From NCBI GenBank assembly GCA_021613335.1, contig JAJTWR010000437.1, positions 865,001 to 929,000 on the forward strand: a stretch of DNA of 64,000 nucleotides, read 5' to 3'. Positions 11,901-21,875 of the stretch are shown here, piece by piece. Source of the stretch: Whitmania pigra (taxonomy: Eukaryota > Annelida > Clitellata > Hirudinida > Haemopidae). A program made the position numbers and the translations under genes. Each line of letters opens with the position of its first letter. Within the stretch, counting starts at the first letter, position 1. The notes under the pieces are model-generated. The model saw only the letters and a list, made by a program, of their open reading frames with translations, was not told where the DNA came from and ran no database searches.

Positions 11901-14900
11901 AGTAATAAACATGGGCTTGTAGCAATATTAACACTTAATTAAATGTAATCACTGTGTTAAAAATTGTAGAAGTGACCTATTAAAAATCATGATATTACTA
12001 TTATTAATACATAATTACTTAATATTTAATAATGAAATTAATTGTAGAGCCCTAAGTTTTAGTGCACACTCACAGCTGGAACATGATCAGCCAGGCAGAG
12101 TTCAAAGTCGATGATGTCTGCAGGTTCAACTTTCAAATCCTTTGCAATCACCTTCAGGAAGGATGGATGGTGCTTGTCGTGTGCCTGTTAATGAGGTCAT
12201 CATAAAATGTCATCATTGGAAATGAATATCCTTAACTTAAATGGCTGAATGGAATTTATCTATACAGTTGCTTGAGAGCTTTGTTCACACTAAGTTGCAG
12301 TATGTGTAAGATACAGCTGAATGATGGAAGCATCATCCATTGCCTTAATCATTGCTGGTGTGTTATTATGTATCATTGTGCTGGCATGTAGCGTTGCACA
12401 ATGTTATTCATATCTTTCAGGAATACTTTAACAGGTTCATGATGCGGTTTTCCACCACAAGTAGGGTCATTGGTTTCCCGCTACAGTATGATAAACTACC
12501 TGCAACTACCACTAAGGTCCATCACGGAAGAGTAAAAACTCTCCACAATAAGAATGCAGTGGATGCCCAACAACTTCACAGACCCTGCTGTCCATGAAGT
12601 CAACCCACTGCTCAGATCTGGAAGGAAATTCCGAGTGCCAGAATGAGATCAAAAAATCAGAAGCTGAGGAGATGAGAGGTCCTACCCAGTCAGACCATCA
12701 TGCAGTTGGATGAAACCACCAGCCAAAATGGTACCAGGTGAACTCATCAGTCAAAGTCGCTATGATTAGTTAGGAATGGAGGCAAAAAGTGGAACAAGAT
12801 TGAGTCACGAGACCAGTTCAGCAGGGTAGGTGGACAATACTGTAGGACGTGGAGCGATATGTGGAAAATGTCTCCGACATGATAAGGACCAGGGACAAAG
12901 AAATTGTAAGGTTCAGTTTTAAGTACATGGTTTGAAGAAGCCACCAAGAACTTTCATGTAGGAAACTGAGGTGGATATGATCAACTTAAAAAGGCCAAGG
13001 TGAGCCTCGCATAGTCGAGGTTTGTAGGTAGAACGTGACATGAAGAAGCTATTGAGAGTCACTCCAGTCCAGACAACATAAGAAACTCTGGGAAACACCT
13101 CTGAGGATTTCTATTGGAGCTCCAAAAAGTATTGAGAAATTTTTTATGGTCTTGGCTTTTTTAATGATTATTTTTTTATCAAACCTAACCCTAAATATTA
13201 GTATCAGCGCACAAAACGCTGCTGATACCAATATGTGCTGACACTTTGAATATAAGAATATAAGTTTTGATATGATAGCCGATAAGATTATCGGTTGGGC
13301 ACTAATGACGATGATGATAATCATGATGATTGCAATGACTTGCCTCAGTAGTCTGGCCAGGGTTTTCCAGTTGGTCCTTGACAACAGTGGCAATCACAGG
13401 AGCCCTGAGATGCATGAAAGATTTACTCAGTAAGAAGATCTCTTAATTGTCAAAAATCAATTACCAACCAATAATTTAATAAAACCTGATTGATAATTAT
13501 TATTGGCAAAAGATGAGTTTATTCAAACTTTAATCAAGAACATAATGCAGCCAACATTGTTATCATATGCATTATAATGATGAATTACTCCTTAAATTCC
13601 TTAAAATGATATCTGACAAGGAGAACTATTCTAAAATGAGAACTGACAGATGAGTTTCCTTGTTGAATTCAAACTTCTCATTCTGCTCCCTGTGCAGGTG
13701 GATTGCGATGTTTGGGATCCTCATGATTGGCTGGTTGATGTGCACCAGTTTGTGGACCAAGCCAGCTGACTTGTCCTTGATTGGTAAACAAATTAGTTAG
13801 TACAACCCATAAAAGAATCTAAGGCAGCGGTTCTCAACCTTTCTGATGCCACGACCCTCAGGCACCACTAGCAAACAATTTAACAGGGAGAGATGTACAT
13901 TTTATTTGTACAATATCAAATAACATAATTAGTTGGTTGTACCAAGTTCTGACCATTGCCACAAGAACCTCAGCATACAACCCGACGAGACATTAAGTGT
14001 TACATAATAGCCAAAAAAAGCTATAAAAATCATCTTACTACAAATTATATGTAGAGTTAAGGATAAGGTTTTAACAAAGAATGTCTTTACAAACTATTTA
14101 AAATAATATATTAAAAAAATATTAAATTCTAAGTGTCTTAGGTGACCCCTGGCAAAAACATCAGGTGACCCCCTAAGGTGTCACGACCCACAGGTTGAGA
14201 GCCGCTGATCTAAGGCAGCAAGCAACGGAAAGTTGTGCAATACTCACACTCATTTTCCTCTTAAGCATGTGAAATTAAATGTCGAACAATAAACACCATT
14301 TAAAACCTGGCTTGCTTGTTGGCCGAATGGGTTATGTGCCTGCATACAGAGGTAATGGCAACATTCGTAAATGTGTCGTGTTCAAAACCCAGCCTTCACA
14401 TTCCACAAGCGCCCCGGCAAAGAAGCGCTATATAAATAGTTGCAATAAGCGCCTCTGGTGCTATGCATACGATGCTAGATAAATGAAGTACAAAAATTGT
14501 ATTAAAAAATATTAAAACTAAAATATATTTATTCAATACGATTCAAGTCACTGATTGGCTAAAAGCAAATACTAAAATTATTCTGCTCAAACAAACCTTG
14601 ACGATGACTCTTCCTGCCAATTTAAGGTCCCTGTCGAACCAGGTGTGCCAGATGCCTCCTCCATACAATTGAACTCCCACCTGCAAGTAGCCCTGCTTGC
14701 ACACCTTTGACACTGGCTTTACCTGTATTGAGAAATAAATAATTGAATGCCTAGTCAAACCCGGTCATGTTTCTGGCCTAGGGGTTTGCCAAAAAGCAGA
14801 TAACAGAAAATCAAAATGGCGGCGGTATGTTAACATGTGCTTGAAATTTCTGTAAGTATTCATATTGTTGTAAACTTAGAAATTAATTAAGTTTATATTT

Positions 14901-17900
14901 CTAAAATAATTAAAAATTTATAATTCATTATATTTGGTATCTTTGTCGGGCACGTGGTATCTAATATTTCTACAGAAAAGCATTCTCGATATTCACCTGA
15001 CATTCAGCGAGAATCCAAACAACTTAGCAGCAAATATCCATTTGCATCTTCTAAGTACCTCAATTTCTTAAGCACTTAACTTCTATTATTCAGTTCCGTT
15101 AACTGAATACCTGCTCTAATAAACTTATTAGTTAACTTACTTATTTGCGGACCCCCGGGTTATTTCAATATTTATTTATTTATTTGATTAAAGTCCGTTG
15201 CATAATTTCTGTAAGTAAATAATATGCGTTAATAAATGAGAATGTACATGCATGTGATTTTGGTGGTTTTTCTTTTTATACAACAGCAATTGATATGATT
15301 TATGTGGTATATGCAGTACGATTTCATACCTTTTCTCTATTGAATGATTGTCCAGTTTTCTCTTAACACTTCCAGACAATTTTAGAATGATAAAAATAAA
15401 CAGAATAGTGGCTATTCATATTATGCCTCAGACAAGGTCAAACAAAAGCGAATTAGGTTAGGCGACTTAAAGAAATTGACTTAATGGATGAGAAAATACT
15501 TTGACAAAGTGGGAATTTGGCAGTGCCACTTCAAAAACATCGACTTATAGGGTTTGAAAGCTAAATGGATACCACAGCATTTCCCTATTTTTCACGATGA
15601 TGACTATTCATTCTATGCATTCAGCTTGAACCATTATTATCTAACAGCATCAACAATTTAACCTGCTCAATAGTTTAGAGCAGTAATGCAAATCTTTAGT
15701 TTTTTCTTGCTCCTCTGCACAGCTCCCATAAATCAATATTTTTATTAAATTTACTCCATAAAATTGAACTTCTTCTCTAACCTTCAGACATGGACTGTCA
15801 GTATGGGTGCCTATCATGGAGAATCCATTGCCAGGTTCAAACTGTCCTCCAACAGCAAAAGCAATCAGAGAAGATTGATTCCTTGTGAAAAAGAGCTGCA
15901 GGTGGAATGTCAATTAATTAAGCACAAATGTAAGTTTAAAAAATAAATAAGAGTTATTTCAATCTTTAAGCAAGTATTCAGACCTTGTAATTAAATATAT
16001 AAATATATCTTTAAAAAATAATTAAATAATATTATTAAATAATAACAGTAACAACTTTATTTAGTAAATTAATGTTAATAAACATATATTTGTTACTTAT
16101 TTCTGTTAGAATTTAAAAAAAACCTATACCACAAATAAATATTAACAGATTATTAATAATCGTATTGTAATAGTGCAATATTGTAATCAATAAATTGTAT
16201 TCAATTCATTGTTTTATTGGTATCATCCTCATCGCAGTTCAGTTGTTGAAAAAATCCAATAGCAATTCAACAGCTATAAACCACAGCACAGTCCTAAAAT
16301 AGCTTGTTCCTGCTGAATTGAAACACATGACTATGACATCAGCATCATAACTACAACATCACTATCACAACTAGCCAGAGGTCATTTATGAGGTCGCACT
16401 TAGCAGTTCAGCCTGTAAGCATATAAGCATGTAAGCAGGCTCCTAACTCAAGCAGCATTCAAAATTAGAAAGAAAAACATGTTGCCGAGTCGTCTGCATA
16501 ATCTCGTTAAACTTCATTCAAAAGCGGTGAAGCAAAATGTTTTCTGTGGATTGATACAAAGGTTGGTTTTTAAGTTTAAAAAAAATTAGTTTGTTGAGAA
16601 TTTCGAATTAGTGGTCTAATCAAGGTATTCTACGACAACATCGTGTGATGAGTGTGCAGTGGAAATACATGATTCTACAGGTGACAAATAGTACTATTCC
16701 TATCATCATCGCCAAAAATGATATTTATTGGTGATTTATTTAAATATTACATTGACAATGAGACAATTAATTATTTCACTTAAATACCTAAAGATGAAAA
16801 ATCTCATTATAAGAAATTTGATAGAATAAACTTTAATCACTGCATCATAGGTTACTTCATCTGGCATAATTACCTTAATAAGGCTAATCATCTTCACCAC
16901 AATTATCAGTGTCCTCACAATGATAGGTGTTGCCATGGTTACATTAAAAAAGCCACCTGTCAATAGTTTGAACCTAGAGTTTCTACAAAGTTTGACTTCA
17001 ATCATCTCAGAATTGGAAAATATGAAGAATGTTAAAGGCCTCATCATCACTTCAGTGAGGACGACTTGTTGTTCGATCCAAGCGTTAAGAAACAATGCAC
17101 CATCACAATTACCATTAAAAACATTAATGCCACGTTGAAATGTTACTACAGTCGAACCCGCTTATGTCCCCAGCCTAGGGGTTTGCCAAAAAGTGTTGAT
17201 AACCGATGATCGAGATAACTGAAAATCAATATGGCGGCAATATATTAACACGATCTTGAAATTTCTTTATGTGCATAATTTACACAACAGCAATTGATAT
17301 TTGGTATTGATAATAGCAATATGTACATGTTTGCTAACAACAAAAGGCATCCATGTTAGCAGCAACTAGAACTCCAAGTCAATCCTTCAACTTTTTTCCA
17401 TTGTGACAAGCCCCCATAGTCTCGTCTGGAGGGCATTTCCAAAACAGTTCCATCATTTCAGCATTAAAAATGATCCGATTCTCATATGTCCAAATTGTGC
17501 ACATTCGAGTATTCAACCATGAATTCACTGGCCCCTGTTGAACCTCAGCTCTAGCCACAAATTGCTTCGAAGACAATGGTTGAAACGATCTTTTTGAAAT
17601 AATCCAGCTTTAGAGTCAGGATGTTCTAGCTTGGCAGCAAGCCTTCTCAACGCAAGGGACCATTGATGAGAAGTTTTGTTGCTCACGAATTTGTTAATCA
17701 TTGAAGCAATGCATCATCAACATCTTTGTGCTCAGCCATTCTATGTTTTTTCTTGCTGCATCAAAGACAGACTTCTCTTACAATTGCTATATCAAGTCAG
17801 CCTTCTTTTTCCATCATGAAATGGTGTTTCCAGTAATACCATGCTGACGACTAAGGTCTGCAGGTTTTGTTCCTTTTTCTAGCTGCAATACAATTTCATA

Positions 17901-20900
17901 CTTTTTCTCTATTGACTGATTGTCCAGCTTTCTATTAAAACTTCCAGACCTCTTTAGAAAAAAAAATAAACAGAATAGCTACATTGTGTTACCCCACAGA
18001 CATAATCAACAAGAGTGAATTGGGTTTGGCGACATAAAAGAATCAGTGTAAGTTGGAATTTTGCGGTTCTACTTCAAAGGCAGTGATTAGTCAATGGGAT
18101 CAAGATATGTAAATAACGAGATGTAAAGTGGCGAATTTGACCCTCTTTTGTGCTCAAGATATTAGGGTTTGATGACATAAAACGGTCGACAAAACCAATG
18201 AGAAAATACTAAGGCAAAGATGAAATTTGGCAATTCTACTTCAAAAAAGGTGCCTTAATAGGGTTGGCGAGTTAACCGAGGCCGAGATAAGTGGGTTCCA
18301 CTGTACTAATTCTATCATTTGTTGAACAATGCTGTGGTTAAATATTATCATTATTTGTCAATAGTATCATTATTTGAGCAAAGGAAAAACATTAATGTTA
18401 AGTTTTATATCCAAGCAAAATATATCAAATTATATTGTTGTGTTAGGGAATTCCAAAGATATTCTCAGGAGGTCTTGACATCTTTGAAATGTATAAACCA
18501 AAGGTTGAAAGAGCCTCAAAATTCTGGGAGAAACTCCAGGATATTTGGTTAAAACTCTATTTGAGCCCCTTGGTTACAATTGCAGCTGTAAATGTTAGCT
18601 GAATTTCTTGTTGAATTCATGCTGGAATCAATGTAATTACCTTTGGTTTTAAAATAATAATCAGCAATTAATAATAAATAAAACATTTATGCAACAATGT
18701 GATTTTTCCAGGGTAATAGTCCGGCAGGTGGCTGTGTAGTGGCAATGTCGTGTGACTACAGAGTCATGGCCTCAGGGAAGTACAGGATTGGACTTAATGA
18801 AACCCACTTAGTGAGATGAAACGGCTCTTCATTCCAAACATTATAATTATTATTAACATTAAAAACACTGAATTTCCAACTGTCTAACGTTCCACAAAGG
18901 ATTGAATTAATAATAGCATAATTAATAGCCATGGAATTCTTATATTCTTATATTTGCTATATTACATTCTCATCATTACTATTATTATTAGTGAAATTAT
19001 AGTTAAAATTCAAATGTTTTTGTAGGGCCTTACAGTTCCCTTCTGGTAATTTATAACACTTTCAAATGAAGCAATGTCTAATCTTAATTATTAATAAAAT
19101 AACAAATTGATGGCTTGTGCTGACACGAATCCAGGATCAAAGACGTCATGAAGAATATGTTAGGACAAAGAGAAACAGAGAGAGCTATCCAGTTGGGGTA
19201 CATGTACAGTCCTGAGGAGGCCTTGAAAGTGGGACTGGTGGATGAATTGGTGGCAGAAGAGAACATCTTGGATGCTGCCAGGAAGGAAATGAACAAGTGG
19301 CTGAAAATCCCCAGTGAATTTTACGATCAATTTATTTTGTATGTCTGGATGAGTTTGGAATTGCAAATGAATATTTATCAATTTAGTCTAGAAACATGAT
19401 TACATCAGCAGTGAAAATAAAAAGAAATTTAATTCATTCTTTAGCCTAGACACAATTTGATAATTTCTCATAATTTGTAATAAAATCTAAGGTGAAGCAA
19501 GGATCTTGTCCAAGTTGATGATGAGGCAGAGCATGGCAGACAATCTAATAAAACAGAGACAGGAAGATGTCGAACATTTTATCAATTTTGTGATGCAGGA
19601 GAACATCCAGAAAGCACTTGGAATTTACATAGAAGGACTGAAGGCAAAGAAACCTTGATGTAAAGAAGTCACACTGAACAATTAAAATTCTTCTTTAAAA
19701 ATTGATACTTTCAAATATTCACATGTCATCAGCATTGACATCTCCTTTAAAGAAATGTAAACCATCTATGAAATTAGTGTCCTCTTACTACATTTAATCT
19801 AATTTGAGATAAAATCATAAATTTTCCGCAAACGCTTCAATTAACAGACATTTAATTTAATTTAAAATCAAATTTATTACCAAAATTATTAAATTTGTTA
19901 CTAATTTAACAAGCAGAATTAAAAGCTAGAACTTATAATGATATAATCAAATAAAATAAAATTAAGTTTCAGCAAACATGAAACATGAATGAAGTGTTGT
20001 TCACCTTGTCAAGTGGCTTAACATCCCACGGATCCGATTCCTTGATTTCCTTGAAGCCATTCGACAACAGCAACCTTCTGCTCTCATCAACGGCTGAAAT
20101 TTATTTCAGTGTCGTATTATTTATCACATTACGTCACATCCTATCCTCCATCACATTAAATTATGTCATAATATTTAAAAAGTATATTGTTTATCATATC
20201 ACATGACATCGTATTATCTTTAACATCATATTAAGGGATATTATTTATAAAGTACATTATTTTTTGTTAGATTAGTCATATAACGATCATTGTGTAATTA
20301 TTCTTAAAATGTACTTTGTGGCTGTGACACTAATACAAACTTGAAGTTATCACTGCAGTTTGTTTCATGTCAGAATAATTTTGAATTCTATTTTCAGGTA
20401 TAATTAAAACATTATATTTTATTTTACAGAAACAAATAGCACAGATATCATTACAAATTATTAGCAATACATGCTTAACCATATTACAAGTAAATAAACT
20501 TAAAAATTACAATAAAATGTAATAAATCATAGGAAATTGTATTAATCAAATTAATAATGAATTTACTATATTAATATATAGTTGTTATTACATATTATTA
20601 TTAAATGGACAAATATTAAATAGCTTTTAAAAGCATCCAATGCCTTCATATGTAAATCATTGCAGTCATAAGATTCAATATTATAAGAGAATATTAACAA
20701 TAAAAATATCTTCATCCAAAATGTCAGCCATTGATTATGATTATGATTATCTGATTAGGATTCTTCTTATCGACTGAGACAAGTCAATGCTGAGGAAGTA
20801 GGTACTTAATATATCACATGATTTTGACACCCTAAGCTTATCTGATAAGAATGTTGCAAGGCTGCTTGTTAGTGAGTGATGCTAATTTCACACATGCATC

Positions 20901-21297
20901 AGCACTCTGAATTTAGCATGGCAACCTTAATTAATTAGAAAAAAAAAATCTGTGTTCATAGCGACTAAGACTTTAGGTAATTATGTGAAATTACATTTAC
21001 TGAATATTAATGGCTATTCTAATTGAGGCTAAGAATCAAGAGTTTTTAGAAGCCCATGTAATTGCTTACGATTTTCTAAAATGCTTTGTCAAAGCAGAAA
21101 TTCTGGTTCATTTCTACAGCATTACTAAGCAGGCACTTATCCAGCCTCAAAAAAACTTCACATGTAACTCTTAAAAGATCAAAAACTTAATTTGAGCAAA
21201 ACAAACCATGATAAGGTGATGGAGACTTATTAAGAAAGTTGATGAATTCTTTTGCAGCTGACAAAGCTGTGTCTTTAGCATCCATTCTTCTTAGCAT
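8955..21297 (-). CDS. DNPEP: Aspartyl aminopeptidase (M18 metallopeptidase), complete
   Basis: This cytosolic dizinc enzyme removes N-terminal Asp or Glu from peptides. Minus-strand exons: 21207-21297, 20005-20093, 15782-15895, 14597-14722, 13648-13775, 13344-13404, 12074-12184, 11665-11742, 10956-11039, 10642-10802, 9698-9737, 9464-9565, 9067-9234, 8955-9005. They total 1404 bp, 467 aa, against about 475 in vertebrates. Metal and active-site residues are in place: His91 (GTHTDSPC), Asp256 (SGRLDNLH), Glu293/294 ([13 protein letters not shown]), Asp338 ([11 protein letters not shown]), His432 (MHSIREM). The N-terminus reads [17 protein letters not shown] then [17 protein letters not shown], joined across a 1.1-kb intron. 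Start is ATG 21297, or the in-frame ATG at 21281. Exon 6 ends at GAG|GCAAGT, a GC donor. Intron 2 (15896-20004) contains all of ECI1 on the other strand. Identity is certain. Confidence 0.96.
12350..13340. other. Unidentified less AT-rich insert in DNPEP intron 6
   Basis: The intron between the exons at 13344-13404 and 12074-12184 contains roughly 1 kb that is richer in G and C than the introns around it. It has short broken frames on both strands. It may be a decayed mobile element, but no transposase, reverse transcriptase or terminal repeat could be recognised. Function unknown. Confidence 0.35.
13825..14207. mobile_element. hAT-type MITE (383 bp) with 8-bp target duplication
   Basis: The element starts CAGCGGTTCTCAACC and ends GGTTGAGAGCCGCTG, inverted repeats with one mismatch. 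It is flanked on both sides by the identical 8-mer ATCTAAGG (13817-13824 and 14208-14215), the target-site duplication length typical of hAT transposons. The interior is AT-rich and non-coding. It lies in DNPEP intron 4. Confidence 0.92.
14300..14490 (+). mobile_element. tRNA-derived SINE, copy A
   Basis: A head with an A-box-like TTGGCCGAATGGG and a B-box-like GTGTTCAAAACCC about 60 bp later suggests an RNA polymerase III promoter of tRNA origin. The tail GCGCCTCTGGTGCTATGCAT resembles the reverse complement of 52058-52150, so the two belong to one family. It lies in the same DNPEP intron as the hAT MITE. Confidence 0.55.
14752..15576 (-). mobile_element. pogo/Tigger-like element, degenerate copy 1
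   Basis: The left end (TAGTCAAACCCGG, then CTAGGGGTTTGCCAAAAAG) matches the left end of the element at 17149. On the minus strand a fragment reading [21 protein letters not shown] matches the CENP-B-type helix-turn-helix start of pogo/Tigger transposases and the same fragment in copy 2. The catalytic part is absent. The right boundary is approximate. It is in DNPEP intron 3. Confidence 0.7.
15896..16478. other. DNPEP intron 2 sequence upstream of ECI1
   Basis: No coding exon was found on either strand; the DNPEP N-terminal exons lie at 20005-21297 instead. The interval must contain the ECI1 promoter, but no specific element is evident. Confidence 0.45.
16479..19658 (+). CDS. ECI1: Mitochondrial enoyl-CoA delta isomerase 1
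   Basis: The enzyme shifts 3-cis/trans-enoyl-CoA double bonds to 2-trans so unsaturated fatty acids can enter mitochondrial beta-oxidation. Exons 16479-16561, 16625-16680, 16927-17054, 18447-18593, 18712-18810, 19026-19045, 19135-19313 and 19492-19658 give 879 bp, 292 aa (about 302 in human). The start [20 protein letters not shown] is basic and acid-free, as in a mitochondrial presequence. Crotonase landmarks follow: [26 protein letters not shown] (usually SAGLD), [19 protein letters not shown], and IGLNETHL with the catalytic Glu. The end [13 protein letters not shown] matches the family. Exon 6 is only 20 nt (GLTVPFW region). The gene sits entirely inside DNPEP intron 2 on the opposite strand, and its own intron 3 holds a Tigger-like transposon. 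Confidence 0.94.
17149..18303 (-). mobile_element. pogo/Tigger-like DNA transposon, copy 2 (decayed)
   Basis: This 1155-bp element in ECI1 intron 3 is bounded by TA dinucleotides (17147-17148, 18304-18305). Its ends CAGTCGAACCCGCTTAT and, inverted, CAGTGGAACCCACTTAT form terminal repeats. The minus strand keeps a CENP-B-type helix-turn-helix fragment near 17950-17820 ([20 protein letters not shown]) and a catalytic-core fragment near 17380-17490 ([12 protein letters not shown], then HNGKK). At the position of the first catalytic Asp of the family motif NADETGLF this copy reads NAEMMELF. The frame is broken, so it cannot encode active transposase. Confidence 0.87.
19659..20004. other. ECI1 3' flank inside DNPEP intron 2
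   Basis: AT-rich sequence between the ECI1 stop and DNPEP exon 2 (on the other strand). It should include the ECI1 3' UTR. No other feature seen. Confidence 0.45.
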
Positions 21298-21875
21298 GTA
21301 ATTGGCTAAAACACAAATAACTGACAAATAATAAAACACAGTAAGTAACAAAGCATTTAAAGTGCAAACTCGTCAATTAATAATTATCATTAATGTCAGC
21401 TTTAACTTAATTATTAGAGACCCGTCCCAAACCATGCCAAAATAATTCAACAGCTATTATGAATAAAACACCTTGCTTCAGAAGTGCTATGCACTCACCT
21501 TACGATGATTCTTTTGAAATAGCAATTGAAAAGTTCCTCGTATTTATACTTATGCAATGTGGGCAGTTCCCGATTAAAAATAAATCACTAATCGAAGTCA
21601 ATGACAAACTACAAAATAATCACATAAGTTAAGGTCAAATTGCAGACATATTGTTAATTAAAACTAAAATTGTTGAAATAAAAAACAAATATTGTTTTAA
21701 GTTTTTAAAATTAATTTAATTACGGAAAAATTTTGGTTATTTTTAAAAGTGTAAACTATTTTTGTGTAACAGTTTTGTTGTAACTCTTTGATCTATGTCT
21801 GCATCTAACCAGTCTTTACATTCACATTTTGCACATCTGAGTTGTTTTTGTTGATTGCGACGGTTGTCATATGAA
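21298..21875. promoter_or_regulatory. Bidirectional promoter interval between DNPEP (-) and TAF6L (+)
   Basis: The start codons of the two genes point away from each other across 578 bp, so both promoters and 5' UTRs must lie here unless there are distant leader exons. No TATA box with good context was found. Shared regulation is inference from the arrangement. Confidence 0.5.

Noticed and set aside
12352..12947. Gypsy-like retrotransposon in the DNPEP intron
   Set aside because: The frames are short and broken and no protease, reverse-transcriptase or integrase motif could be confirmed.
16200..16478. DNPEP N-terminal exon close upstream of 15895
   Set aside because: No frame there matches the family; matching exons were found at 20005-20093 and 21207-21297, beyond ECI1.
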